From: Chloromonas sp. AAM2
Taxonomy: Eukaryota > Chlorophyta > Chlorophyceae > Chlamydomonadales > Chlamydomonadaceae
Reading direction: 5' to 3'
Assembly (NCBI GenBank): GCA_004335635.1
Contig: QAXH01001425.1
Span: 1 to 64,000 of the forward strand
DNA: 64,000 bases
The notes under the pieces were generated by a model, which was given only the letters and a program-made list of their open reading frames with translations, made no database searches and was not told the DNA's origin. The position numbers and the translations under genes are program-made. Below, piece after piece: positions 1-12,400 of the stretch. Each line of letters begins with the position of its first letter. Position 1 is the first letter of the stretch.

Positions 1-437
1 GCCACATGTTGTTGGACAGCGGCCACACTGCTGGCGTGGCTGCTGGGAATGGCACTCTGCCATTCCTCGAATTGCATGGGAGCCTGATGGAGCTTGGCCT
101 GACGCCAAGCTTTGCTGTGGTTGAAGCCGGCGTGATGGTAATATTCGCCCGTGGAGCAGTGGCTTGTTGCGTCGTCCCCGTCAACTGCGCTGTAAAAGTC
201 ATTGATGCCGGGGTCGACACCCGCTACCCGCATTTCCTCCAATACCTCGTCCTCTAATACCTCATCCAATACCTTGTCCCGCTTAGGCCGCTCCATCGTC
301 ACTGATGCCCCGACTCCATCTGTGCTGATGAAGCAGGCGAACTTGCTGTTGCCTGTCTCCAGGGGAGCATAGTTGATCCACTTCTTCCAAAGTGCGAGCC
401 TTGGATCAGCGGCAGCCTGCAAAAAGTGCAGACTCAT
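1..437 (-). CDS. Fanzor/TnpB-like nuclease, 5' part, runs off the window
   Basis: The frame is open for 145 codons from an ATG at 437 to the window edge, so the 3' end is missing. The segment TDGVGASV is followed about 50 residues later by VAGVDPGINDF. This order is the one seen in IS605 OrfB/TnpB relatives of eukaryotes (Fanzor), where the Asp of GVDPG is the first RuvC catalytic residue. After it comes STGEYYHHAGF, resembling the S-x-x-E/Q-Y-x-H-x-x-G stretch that follows RuvC-I in algal and fungal members. Fanzor proteins are RNA-guided DNA endonucleases, usually carried by transposons. The remaining RuvC motifs, any zinc finger and the guide-RNA region would lie left of position 1. The start is the most upstream ATG in frame, but a TGCAG acceptor-like site lies just inside it, so an upstream exon is possible. 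Family assignment is from motif memory, not a search. I am fairly sure of the superfamily and unsure whether the copy is intact. Confidence 0.68.
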   Translation of the reverse strand, partial: MSLHFLQAAADPRLALWKKWINYAPLETGNSKFACFISTDGVGASVTMERPKRDKVLDEVLEDEVLEEMRVAGVDPGINDFYSAVDGDDATSHCSTGEYYHHAGFNHSKAWRQAKLHQAPMQFEEWQSAIPSSHASSVAAVQQHV

Positions 438-865
438 GACGTCACTCGCACTTCTGACATCATCGATTGATTACTTGGCATCCTGATTATTATCCTGATG
501 CGTCGAGATCCTACCGTTTTGTTTGAAAGCACGGCCAATGTTAACTTGACCCCGTTGAGGAGAATCGAGCAGTTGAATCCCAACCTGTTGACAGCAGGCG
601 AGGGAATCAGCAATAGATCAGCGACAGTGCTGGGCAGGGCTGGATCAGGCCAACCAGAGCACACACGCCCGATTGCACAATGCGATGCAGCGCTCGCTGG
701 GGCATCCGCGTTACACATTACATGAATGACATTGACCGCGTTAAACATTCAACCGGCCAACCAACGGTCAATGACCTAAATTTGTTCCTGCAATTGTTGT
801 ACCTACAATTCCATCGGCTTGACTTTGCAAGTCGCAGAGTCATATCAATCATCCTTGTTTATCTC
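438..865. other. Divergent intergenic region
   Basis: These 428 bases separate the Fanzor-like ORF (-) from the P450 gene (+) and presumably hold both promoters. I see no clear TATA box, terminal inverted repeat or convincing coding frame. Short open frames on both strands here look like chance. Confidence 0.4.
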
Positions 866-3800
866 ATGTCTCCAGACGCTGTGGGTTACTCGCCAGCGTT
901 TGTGCTTGGCACTGTGGCGGTGGGTGGCGCCCTGGTGCTTGCCTTCGCGACGCGCACCTGCAAATGCCCAGATGGCCTGAAGCCTCTGACTGCCCTACCC
1001 CGGCCGCCCAAGCACTTCTTGACCGGCAATCTCAATGACCTGATGCGACGAGACGTGCATCGCGTGTGAGTAACCAAGCATTTCACGCGTTTTGCCTACA
1101 TCCAAGGATTGGGCCAGCGTGTCGAGAGAGGCGGGCCAGGATTCAAACCCTAATTGTCTGTTGGCTGACGTGTGTCGAACCCTTGGACAGCCCCCAGGCT
1201 GACCCATATCTATCCAATGAATGCATGGGCCCATACTGCTGAGATGCTGTGTGATTGCACATGCAGCCTGACACAGTGGGCCGAGGAGTATGGATCCCTG
1301 TACACAGTCAACCTCATGGGTACGACAGTGGTTGTCCTGACGGACTTGAATCTGGCTCGGCCACTGCTCAAGGGTCCCGGCGAGCTCCGCAAGTATGAGC
1401 AAGCCTATTCAGGTGCCCGGCAGGCAAGTGAAGCACGTGGCTTTCAACACGTCACTCCCATAGTCACAGGAGAAACCGACCGTGACATCATCGCATAACA
1501 GCTTTGACATGGTATTTGACGGCTTTATTATCCGCCTGCATCTTTGGTGTCTTCACAAGCTTTGCCAGCTGTGAGTAAAACGGGGACTTCTTTCTGCGAG
1601 TGCAACGGGAAAACCTGCCAGAGGACCGCGAGGCAAGATCAACCATGGACCACTTCAAAGCGGAGCAGCAGCTCTCGCTGGATGCAAATATGTTGACCGA
1701 ATGCTCCCTATTCATTGTTGACTTACCATCCCCGCCCACCCCCCCTCCTTCACCTACCTCTGTCGGTGCCAGGGAGGACATGCACGGCAGCAATCGGAGG
1801 GCATGTGACATGCCGTATGCAGAAGCAGGCAAAGATCAAGAGAAGAGTCTGTCCTGTTCCATGGCGGCCTGTTCTTGAAAATATGGTCCGTCCATGCTGC
1901 TGCTCTGCAGGCTGTCACTCCCAGCAAAGTCCACACGCTTTTCACCTTCACCAGTCCCGCAGATCTGCCAATGCACGCGATCATTCGCAAGGGTAAGATT
2001 TTGTGCCATCTGCAAGACTGTTGCCTCCCTGGGTTGACAAAACAATTTTAGGCGGCATTTCAAAGAGCGGCATCAAGAAATATCCATAATATTCATTGGC
2101 CTGGTTTGACAACACAAGCACTGTCCTCTGCGTGCAGCTGTGGCACCAGCATTTGCGCCAAGCAACTTGCTCAAAAACTACCCCAAAGTCAGGTAAGTCA
2201 TGAGAAGTTAGAGGGTCCTTTGGAAAAAGGGTTTGTAAGCAGAGGAGGCTGCCGCAACAGTCAAAGCAAAACAGTTGTTGGCACGGGCTGCACGCACAGA
2301 AGCTGGTAGTAAGGAGTGGGTAAGTCTGTTCTTGGTGTTGTCGCCAACTTCACCTCTTCCAATGTTTTGGAACATTTCATTGCTGACCGCTAACGGGTGA
2401 CCATCTCTGCTGACTCGGTGCGGTTCCCCTTAACTTGTGTGGGACGTGCTAGCGGGTGCACTCCAGTTAACGTAGGCAGGCTTGTTGGACACACTGGTTC
2501 CAGTGGCGTTTTTACAAACTGTCCCAGGACTGGCAAACATCTTTTTTCCCCCCCGGTATTCAAAAGCCTTCAGCAGGCTGAGTTTGTGAGTGCATGTACG
2601 GCTTCTTCTTGCACGGGCACGGCTTCTTCTTATTGCAGTAACTTTCCCTCTGCTCTCTGCAGTACATTGTTTTTTCCCATTTGAACCAGTTGTATGATCT
2701 TCCCTGTAGATAGGTTGGTCAAGGTGTTATGGTGTGATGGTGTGATGGTGCTCCAAACGGCGCAGGGCTCATGCACTGAAGTTGGCTGACAAGCTGGGGT
2801 CTCTCGGAGGTCCTGAAGAGGTGGACGTCACACCTTACGTCATGACAGGCAACCTGGATATGGTAGCAGATACCGGTGTGTGGCACCTGAGCACGCACTG
2901 CATAGAGTGCATCCTCAGGGGTCCAGCGTCATTGATGCACTGACGTGTTGCCAATCCTGCCAGTCCTTGCAGAGCACAGACCAGTCAGCGAGCAGCGTGT
3001 GTAACTGCAGCACCTGCGTTTATTCTTCACCTGCTGCTTTTGCTGTACTTTTCCTGTCAGCGAACACACGTCAATCAATTCAAATTTGACTTTGCAGGCT
3101 TTGGCATCTCAAGCCATGCACTGGACGACCCGGTCAACAATCCGTTTGTGAAGGTAACGGACGTATGTCGCAGCTGTATTCAGCTCATCATCTGTAGCCA
3201 CTCAAACAATGGCATACGGAGGTAGATTCTGAATAACTTTGGACGCCACTTTTCAGGAATCATGTGGTGCCGTTTTCAAGGGCTAGAAAGACCAACGACA
3301 TTGTTAATCGCATCAGAGGGGCATAAACTACAAGTGAATCAGTTTGTTCGTCTGCCGCGCAGGGTCTTAAGGGAGCGCTTGACGAGCTATCCATGCGCGT
3401 CACCAACCCGCTGCGCGAGCTGTTCCAGACGTTGTTCTGGTTCCTCCCGTCCAGCCAAAAGGTGCTTCGTGATCATGAGGCCGCTTATCAGGTCTACCGC
3501 GACGTCATCGCGGAGTGCAAGTGAGTAACAACAATACTTAGAGTTGAGACGCAAAGACTGTCGCTTGAACGTCGGTATTCTTTTTGGATGTAAAAATATA
3601 TATGGCTGTTTTGTCGCAACAGAGCCTTGTGAATGCTGGTAGCCTTTGTCGATGTCGCAGAGCGCGCGGACCTCCCACAGACGACGACCAGTCTGCCGCC
3701 GCTTGCCTCCTGCGCTTTCGTGATCCTGCCACGGGCAAGCCCCTGGAGGGTGACCATCTGATGTCGCAGATGGCTACTATGCTCGTGGGTGGAATCGACA

Positions 3801-6661
3801 CTTCCGCAACAGGCATTCTGGTAAGCAGCCTTTGGCATGCAGTCTGCAGAAACCGCTACTATGTCAACGGCTTACACGCATCTGGACCACAGGGCGTAGC
3901 CAGACAGCGCACAGCTGCACGTCCTGCGCTCACTATGCCTAACCTGCACTGAAACTCGACCAATTTTTGTGTGAATGCTCGAAAATCGCTCGCCTGCGGC
4001 GCTACTTTGGACTAAGCCTCAAGTCACCATGCTTTTACGTGCTCTTGCATAAGCAGTGGCTCTGGGTGCGTTCTGTCCTGTTTTGAAACCAGTCAGCGCG
4101 ACACATGAACCGCGCCAGTTGCCCAAGCGCGCTCCGGGAGTTTACGCAAAGCAGGCACCAATGTGCATGGAGCAGGCCAGGGCTCTGCTTCTTGCACCGC
4201 GGCCGCTCCCAGCACGACCCCGTGAAAGACAGTCAGACATGCGCACCTTCATTGTACAGCGGACGGAGGCAGAGATAGCAGCAATGGCAGCAATGGAGGC
4301 AGAGATACCAGCAGAGCGAAAACGCAAGAGGGAGGAGGCGGCTGCAAAGAAGTGACAATGCGCGACTGAATTGAGGACAATGGCACTGACGCGAATGCCC
4401 CATGGCTGAAGTTGACACTGCATGAACAACTGTTTCGAGGACAATGCATGGCACTCCAGGCGATTGCCACCTTGCTGGCTGTGACCAGTGTTTCGGGCTC
4501 GACTTGGGGTTGGCGGCTGCCCTTTGGCGGTTCGACTAACTTTGTGTTGAGGTAGAAAATGGGCCCCCGATCGATGCGACTTAAGACTTACTTTTGCGTT
4601 TTCTGTGAAAATCCTTAGCCTCCGGCGGGGTTCGACCTATTTTGCGTTTCGACCGGCTCTTTGCGAGGATACGGGGTGCGCCATGTAGTGGGCCTTGTAC
4701 GACATCGCTCGGCAGCCAGAGGTGGCCCAGGGCATCGAGAAGGAGCTCAAGGAGGCGGGCTTGATCACACCAGATGGTCGTCCAGGTGCGGCATCAGGTG
4801 GTATGCTTGCAACAAGAGATCGAGCCAAGTGCGTGGTGCAGCTGCAGCTGGCTGTATTAGAGGTGCATCTTGCTTCTCCGTCTGGTCACAGATCTTCTGC
4901 CCCTGCTTCCTGTGTGTCTCTGTCCGCAGGCCGCCTGCCCGAGTGGTCCGACTTGACTTCCCTGTCCTACTTCAACATGGTCATGAAGGAGAGCATGAGG
5001 CTGCACCCCGTCGCAGGCACAACTGCCACATTCAGGGTCACAGACAAGGACACGCAGGTGATGAGGCATGCGACGTTAGCAGAAATTGTGTTTGATGCCT
5101 CTAGCTGCGTTGACGCATGTTCGTGCAATGGCACTGCCACTGATGACGGCCAGTTCGCTCGACGATCTGCCTGCAATGCAACATGTCTGGCCGCTTGCGG
5201 AACTGCACTTCAGTGTCTTGTATTGCTATCTGTCACGCTCAGTCGACCCGTACACTTTTGTATTGGCAGCGTTGATGCTGATTCTTGCGTTCTTCCCCTC
5301 TCCCTTATGGCCCCGATTCCTTGATCACAACGGATCTGACGACTCTGATGATGTTGCAGATCGGCAATTACTGGGTTCCCAAGGGCACGCCTGTTTGGAT
5401 CCCCACTCATGCTCTAGCCAACGCAAGCTCCAACTTCCCTCGCCCAGATGAGTTTCACCCCGAGCGCTGGGCGGAGTCCCGCAACACTGTGGGCCTGGCA
5501 GGAGGGGCTGCAGACCCCAGCGCCAAGGCTGATGGCACGGCCAACGGCGGCCTGGCCTCACCACACGACTGGATGTCGTTAGTCTTCTCACAGGGATCAC
5601 GTGGATGTGTGGGACTGAATCAGGGGCTGCTGCAGGTGCGTGCGTGCATGCGTGCGTGCGGGTGCATGGCAGTGACATGCAGGGCTGCTCAACGTGGCAT
5701 GCATGACCCTACCGTAGGTGGCTTAATTTGTAGCACATGACTGCCAGATGGCATGCCTGCGATGGCTGTCCATATGCAATACGTGTACCTAGTTCCCAGT
5801 GGATGTGGCTCACTATGCATGGTAGAATGTTTGGCTAGCTTGTCGGAATAGGCTCCTTCACCTTGAGCATTGCGCAGCACACCCAGGGCATGTCTATGTG
5901 TCCGACAGGTTCGCACCACTCTGCTGGTCCTTCTGACTCGTCTGCACTTTAAGGTCGGACCCACCGCATCCGACCACCAGGCCATGGAGAACTCACAGGT
6001 GAAAGGAACCTCAACTGTAAGAAGCCGACAGCGTTTTGGTACACATCAACTAAGCGGTTGCTCTTTTGTTCGTCGTGATGTTTACCGCAAAATAGGAAGC
6101 AATTTAAACTCGCTCAATTACAGAAAGGCCTGTAGGATTGTATGGACGCCTACATACCGACTGCGGCTCGTCAAACTCCCTGCAGTACGGAGAGGTAACG
6201 TGGTGTCTGTCGGCGATCACACACTGACCGTCGAACTGTCGAAGTTTGACAGCAGATGGTAGTTGCCTGAAGTAGCCCAAATACTCTCTCCTGGTCTGCA
6301 AGTGTGGCCGCCCGTGTGCACTTCATGAGTTTCCTGGTTCACCCTGTTCAAATCAAGCTGGGCAGGTCACACGGTGTACTCACACCGGTTACCCCTCAGC
6401 CCTCCTTCCATGCATCTACTAGCCAGTTGCCATCGATGCGAGAGCAGTTCAGTCGTCATGTCAGCAAGTCCCTGGTGTCTACCTCCCACCCAGAAATAAC
6501 ACTGTGTTGCAACCTCGGATTGACCAGAGCTGTGTGGGACTTGCTCGTGGTTGCTCTCTCCCCATGCGAGTTTGTCTTGCCTTTGATTTGTGCCTGCACA
6601 TGAGATGGCCCTGACCATGGTCAGCGGACTGGGCTTTCCCCTGATCATCACTCCACGCTAA
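866..6661 (+). CDS. Cytochrome P450 monooxygenase (13 exons)
   Basis: Haem-thiolate oxygenase, probably ER- or plastid-membrane bound through the hydrophobic N-terminus (FVLGTVAVGGALVLAFA). Exons by splice phase: 866-1065, 1267-1412 or 1423, 1911-1992, 2138-2192, 2766-2875, 3098-3153, 3363-3520, 3661-3820, 4689-4785, 4930-5057, 5360-5635, 5909-5998, 6605-6661. They give about 540 residues, normal for a P450. Motifs in order: the oxygen-binding I-helix GGIDTSAT (exon 8), the K-helix ESMR matching ExxR (exon 10), then HPERW and the haem loop FSQGSRGCVG, an exact FxxGxRxCxG (exon 11). The usual C-helix WxxxR is PMHAIIRK here, without the Trp. The exon 2 to 3 junction keeps frame only if a GC donor at 1424 is used; if the GT donor at 1413 is used, an exon is missing. 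Substrate and CYP family cannot be told from the sequence. Confidence 0.9.
2519..2547 (+). repeat. GTCCCAGAACTGGCAAAC dispersed motif, copy 1
   Basis: Lies in an intron of the P450 gene. It has one mismatch in the core (AGGACTGG) and ends in a T-run. Similarity to copies 2 and 12 reaches about 35 bases further upstream (CACTGGTTCCAGTGGCGTT), so this may be among the longer copies. Confidence 0.8.
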
Positions 6662-8130
6662 GCAAGGGTCAACTGCAGGCTGAGCACGTGGCCATAACCT
6701 CCGTGGAAGAGAATGTTGAGAAAACCTTGTGTTCAGCAGCATTAAGTGTGCAACGTGGATCTGAAGCCCTCGCAAACACTAGCAAAATCTTGAGGCTCAA
6801 CATAAATAACATTCGCAGCCTTGCTGCTTGAATTCATGTGCACCTCAAAATACACATCTGCTGGGTGTTTTGCAGCAGTGGCCACCTCTTGGGTCATGAG
6901 CCTGATGTTCAGGTCGTTCAAGCTACAAAGTGCAGAAAAGTACTTGCGCAGTAAACCACTTGGTTTGCGCTGTTTGTTTTGGAAACTCAGTTCGGAGCTA
7001 GATTCTTTGACCTTTGTTGTATCAATTCAATTCATTTTCCTTACACTGCCGCTTAGTTTTCGACAATTGCTTTCTCTTGCTCACTGAACGTTCCAGTTGC
7101 TCACGGTTGGTCAGGGCGGTATCCAGCCTCTTCTCTTGCATGCCGTGAGAGCGTTTGCGTTCGGTGCATGTGGGTCCCCTGTCGTACTAGAAATATAATG
7201 GTATGATACTAAACCGTGAAAGTGTGTACTCGCTAGTGTTATCGTCAGGTTCTCGACGCATCGAATGCCACAAGTACAAACGACACGTGTCAAGCATTTG
7301 AGGCAGCAAGAGGGCAGCCAAGAGTGAGGTACAATTGACTCATGCAATATGCATTTCTGCGCCTGGCATCCATACATATCTTGATAGGGATAGATCATGT
7401 ATGTCAAAATTGCATCGTGCACAAACTGCACTGCGTCACGCTGGAAAGGTATGTGGACACACTGTAACACAGTTACAGCAGTGCCAAAAAAGATGTTTGC
7501 CAGTTCTGGGACAGTTTGCTGAAACAACACTGGAGTCAGTGTGCCAACAGGAACAAGGCACTGTGTCTGCAGGTGACGATGATGTCTCATAGCCGCAGCA
7601 GCAACGCATGTGTGCGAGTGCGTGGGATACCCGTCAGCCCAGCCCAGGCCCACCCCAGCCACCCACGGCCCAGCCAGCCCCTGTCCCCTCCAGGGCCCCA
7701 TGCCCTCGTGGGCGAGGCCTGGGGGCATTGTGTGGCGGTCTTTGCTGCATACTGATAGTATATGTATAGTGCACGGAGGACCAGGCACTCTTGTTACAAA
7801 ACTTGCTCGTGGTTGCATGTGCAGGAGATTCCTGGTACTCAATGCCGGGTTCTGAGGTTCCCGTGCAGAAGGGTACACCAGGCTGCATCCCCCGCACCGG
7901 AGGTGCATCCATCAAAGGTGGGTGACATGCCGTGGGGAAGGAGTGGGTGGGACACCGAGCCCGTGCATGAGGTATAGCGAACAACATGCATCAAGAACAG
8001 CGCACATGTCTGCAATTTGGCGCTAGTATATGTTCAATATGCATGCAGGACCAGGCACTCTCGTTGCAATCACCTGCCCACAGACCCATCTGTCGTTTTG
8101 AATTTGAAATCTAGAAGCTGTCCAGAAGTT
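6662..8130. other. Intergenic, no gene seen
   Basis: Downstream of the P450 gene I find no exon I can defend. A 265-codon frame on the minus strand (7111-7908) runs through dispersed repeat copy 2, has no family features and is probably chance. The string CCAGGCACTCT occurs twice (about 7785 and 8048), 260 bases apart. Confidence 0.45.
7486..7517 (-). repeat. GTCCCAGAACTGGCAAAC dispersed motif, copy 2
   Basis: Full-length copy. Read on the minus strand it ends in six T after ATC. The upstream flank (CACTGACTCCAGTG) resembles the flank of copies 1 and 12. Confidence 0.85.
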
Positions 8131-8172
8131 AGCACAGGTCGTAAGGCAGGGTCGCACATATATATTCACGAG
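8131..8172 (+). promoter_or_regulatory. TATA-containing core-promoter-like module, copy A
   Basis: Contains CATATATATTCA. Over 42 bases it matches 30263-30304 with about seven differences, the shared core being GTCGC[A/G]CATATATATTCA. Each copy lies upstream of a short frame with a CxxC motif. It may be a shared promoter or the end of a mobile element. Confidence 0.4.
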
Positions 8173-8501
8173 TGAAAGAAAGTGCGCGGCTTGAGAAATG
8201 GACGCGAAGACGCGCTTTCCCTTCAAAATGCTCTGTTCTTCTGTTGCGCGCAGGCGGAGCATCAACGTTGACCACCGCTCAGGCCCAGGCCAACAGGGCT
8301 TCCAAGGTGTGCCCTCGCTGCTCCATCAAGGCGCGCGAGCAGGTCGTGTGTCAAGGCAATGGTCATCATGACTACGAGTACACCACCACCACCACCACCA
8401 CCACCACCAAACGTGACTCACGCAACATGAGGGACAGCAGGGCAGCCAGGAAGCTGCCAGTCAGCATGCAGCTTCTGGAGCTATGGGAACGGTCAGCCTA
8501 G
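8172..8501 (+). CDS. Possible small protein with a CPRC motif
   Basis: I do not recognise this frame. It begins just after the TATA module and may contain an intron ending at the GCGCAG before 8253. The 3' part holds VCPRCSIKAREQVVC, which could be half of a zinc ribbon. It is followed by a (ACC)n stretch translating to poly-Thr, a low-complexity feature that weakens the case. The similar arrangement at 30.3 kb (TATA module, then a frame with VCPSCGERGPKGRK) is the only reason to list it. It could be non-coding or a decayed mobile-element gene. Confidence 0.2.
   Translation: MKESARLEKWTRRRAFPSKCSVLLLRAGGASTLTTAQAQANRASKVCPRCSIKAREQVVCQGNGHHDYEYTTTTTTTTTKRDSRNMRDSRAARKLPVSMQLLELWERSA
8381..8409 (+). 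repeat. (ACC)n microsatellite
   Basis: About nine ACC units in a row. Confidence 0.9.
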
Positions 8502-8509
8502 GTGGACAG

Positions 8510-9499
8510 GAGCGGATGCCAAGGCCAGTGCAGCCAGTGCAGCCAGTTCAGCCAGTTTTGTGCTCGTACTGTGCCTTCACACTAAATGAGTCACCACTGT
8601 AGTATGTGTGTTAGTCCACAACTGGGGCGGCAGCGGACCCAAGCATGGCTACTGCAACCGATGCTCGGCTGAGCAGGTTGGTAACTAACCGACGCCCGGG
8701 CGGTAGACAGGCTGGTGAAGCAGCAGGCTGATTGACACATTAGTCTGCTGATGTCGTATCCTATTCAGAGACTGGCAGCCCAGGCAGGGTATGATGTTCC
8801 AGCTAGTCTGGTCAGGCGTTTTGTGCCAGGAGTCCAGCCAGATACACAAACTGATATGGACAAAACAAAATACTGCATATGATAACAATACACCATGCTT
8901 TGCCCTGCCAACAGCTTGCATAGCCATTGCCTATAGACTGCTTGCTCGTCGCACACATTCCGGCTGGGCGCACGTGTCAGGCCGCGGGTGTGGACTCAAG
9001 TGCGTACGCAAGCAGTCAACGTCAAACCACACCCAGGTGGGCCCTATATGTAGTACATGCAATGTTCATGCAGCACTATGGAGGTCTTAGTGACTCCCTA
9101 GTATTGTAACAAAACCGTAAGTCTTACAATTCTGATTGCGTTTGGTAAATGCTCCAACCTACGTGATCCTTCGTTTTCCAACACTACAGCTTAAAGTCAA
9201 ACAGTTTGTTTGTCCTGCTTCAGCCTCAGGTCAATCAGGGGACGTTGCCACGTGCGCAGGCCATGCCTAATCATAACATATTAACCTTTTTGTTACTGAC
9301 AGGTGCATAGTTACACAGGCATTGTCACGTGGCACCAGGCCATGACGGCACGTTGACGCAGCGCAGATCATGCTTGCTTTGTTGTCACCAAACCAATATA
9401 CAAGTTGCTTGTGACTTCACCAGTGACTTCCTCTTTCGATTGTCACAGAGCACATCCTGCTTATCAACAAACCAAGCAACCTAGAATTGCTGCTGCCCG
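8510..9499. other. Intergenic; 3' flank of the NO66-like gene
   Basis: No gene seen. It opens with imperfect CAGCCAGT(G/T) repeats at about 8530-8560. TTACA at about 9306 and 9124 could be the TGTAA poly(A) signal of the minus-strand gene that ends at 9500. Confidence 0.4.
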
Positions 9500-12400
9500 T
9501 CACTTCTTGCGCTTGGCCGCCGGCTCTTGAGCTGCCTCTTTCTTGACCGCTGCCTCCTTCTTGCCCTTCTTCGCCGCAGCTGCTGGCTTGCCCTTGATGG
9601 TGCAGGCAAAGCCCTCAGTCCACAGCATGTGGGCAAGGTTCAGCGCCTCCTGCTCCTCCCTGCACACACATAAAGGAGCACAGCAGGTTCATAGGATATC
9701 AAGGAATACAATGATACGTACACGCATACTGTACATGTACAGTGTACATGTACTGTACTGTACTCTTGCATGACACCAGTTGATGCGCACAGTGTGTTGA
9801 TGGGCATGCACGGTCGGAGGTTCATCACATGCATGCACAGAGTCGCCCCGCAGTAACGACACGGGAAGGCCAGTAACGACATGGGCAGGTCACTTTGTGC
9901 TACGTCAGCCTTCTGGCAAGGAGTTGCATATACAGCCTTCTGCCTTGTGATGCTGGGAGGTGACAAAGATTTCTGTTCTAGAAATTGCTCAAGTTGACTT
10001 TGTGGTTGTTGCTCAAAGTGCAGTGTTAGCCTATAAGTTACCTAATTTCCTTCCCCCCTTGTCCCTGCTGAGCAGTCCTCCAGGCCATGTAAACAACAAG
10101 AACAATAGAGTCGAACACATGTCAACGATGCACAGTAAGAGCACGCCACAGACGCACACCAGCCTGAAGGATGCTCAGTAATGAACAGCATGCCCACCCA
10201 TGATCTCAAGAGCCCATCACATATTAAGTCAGAATCCATGCACACGTCACAGACCCTTGCCGCACCACACACTCACATGTGAGGAACAAGCGCCACGAGA
10301 TCTCTCAGTGGCACCCCAGGTGCCGAGGTGGTGCCCAGCACCTGGGCAATGGCCAGTGCATAGGACGCAGGCACCATGGGACCGGGCAGGGGCTGCTGCT
10401 CGTCCCCATCGTCGCTATCGCTGTCATCAATGTCATCAATGTCATCGTCATCATCATCCATGTCTGCAATGTCCTCGGACTCATCTGCATGAACAGGCAG
10501 GTGCTACGTTGGCTGATTAAGGCAGAAGACTGACAAAAGCGGGCAGTCGTAAGTGAAGCAATGACTAAATGCGTGTTTATCATGCAGAAGAACCTTGAAA
10601 TTGGAGACTGGCAGGCCAGTCCACGTGCGCCACTTCAGAAAATGTATGCCTTTTGCCTTTTGTACCAACCTAAACGATGGATTGCTATGCAAGCGAGTAC
10701 CAGACACTAAGAGGCTAGAAAAAATCTAGCCAAAGCCGGCCACTCACCATCGTCTTGCTGCTCCTGCTTCTTTTGTTCTTGTTTGGCGTGGGAGGGGCAG
10801 CAGCTCCTAGGAACCGCACAACAGTCTTCCTTCTGCTCCTCCGCCTTTTCCTTATCCTCCTGGGCCACCTCTGCCTTGCCTTGCTTTTTCTTCCCGTCAG
10901 CTTTGCCGTTGGACTCTGACTTCTCCTCCATCTCCTCCTCCTCTGCACCTTCCTTTTCGTCCTCCCCATCTTCTTGATCATCATCGGCATCGTCATCGGA
11001 GCCCAGAGGGTCATCGTCGTCATCATCCTCATCCATCATGTGTGTGATGCGCTTGTTGTAGAGTGGAGTTGTGACGACCAGGAAGCCCTCAGGAGCCTGC
11101 AAAATGCACGTACATGGTACAGAATGGATGCACTCATTTGTCACACCAAAGTTTGGTGCATGGGCTTCACTGGTTACTGCTGGCAGCATTTATACACGAG
11201 CCAGTGCGCTGGTTTGTCGCTTTCACGTTAACAAGCCTTGGCGCATGCTGTCCAGTGGTCATGCTTGCTTGAGCAAAGTGTAGCCACAACGTCGCCTGCT
11301 GGGCATGCTGGGCCCAGGCTGACTTGCACGCTTACGTCAGGGTCGGCCGGTCCGTCGACAGGCACCATCATGAACAGCCCTTTGCCGCGCACTACCAGGG
11401 AATCGTCGATCGTCGGCTCAGGACCTGAAGCGATGAACATCATAACGTGAGTTATGCACCCTGTGGGCATTTACGAATGACGGCAGCTGAACAGCGTCGT
11501 GCAAGTACCACGACAATGCTGCATCTATGTAAAGCGCACCAGCAGGCCTCACCTGCTTCCGCCAGCTGCGATGGATGCGGTGGCAAGCGCTTGCGCACAA
11601 AGTTCTCAGCCATGGCGTCCATGGCGGGCGGGAGCAGGTCATCGGGCTGAGCCTCGATTGCATCGGCCAGCGCACGCAGGCCGGCGGCAAGGGATTGCGC
11701 AGCCTGTTGCTCACGTAACTCGTAAGCGCCAGCTTCGCCCTCCTGCTTGTCCTGCAGTCATTGATGCAACCAATGTCAGTTCAGCGGCCTTGTACCCGTC
11801 GTCCTGTCGACCAGTGCAGAGAAGCGGCACCAGGGCGCTGCGACGACACCAGTGCATGTCACTGTCCTGCGCATCTACGTGTTCGTACATTCCCGCTAGA
11901 AGATGATTGACAAACTTGTCAACCTGCTTCTGGTCGCGAATAAAACCAGTCCCATGTGGCCTCACTGACCTTTGAGGAGGGTGCAATGCTGGCTGCCAGG
12001 CCCAAGGTGTGAAAGAAGGCAGGTGGCAGACTGGCAGTCAGTTGGGCGGGCAGACGCACAGGGTCGGCACGACCACTGGTGCATGCCTGCAAACATGACA
12101 AGCGCAAACAAGGTCAACCTTATGACGCAAGCTTGAACAAGTGCAGTACAGCAAAAGCGGTGATGTTTTGTACCAAACGTGCACACTGAGTCGGCCTAGT
12201 TGAGGTCACACATGGCCTGGTCTGCGTGCATGTACACTGAACCTGCCGATGCAGGCTTTCAGGCTTTCACGCTGACCTCATACCAGGTAATCACCTGTCT
12301 TCATATGGTGTTCCCATCTTGAGCAAAAAAGCCGCCCCTGCACCTCCCCTACCTCCAACATGTGCTGTGCCAGATCGCCCCATGTCCAGTCTTCATGGGA

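Noticed and set aside
434..748. 104-codon minus-strand frame upstream of the P450 gene
   Set aside because: It lies in a different frame from the Fanzor-like ORF and has no protein-family features.
7111..7908. 265-codon open frame on the minus strand
   Set aside because: It runs through a copy of the dispersed T-run motif, has no domain or composition typical of a protein, and shows no splice pattern.
10715..11032. Arg-rich 105-codon minus-strand frame
   Set aside because: Shadow of the acidic exon of the NO66-like gene in another frame.
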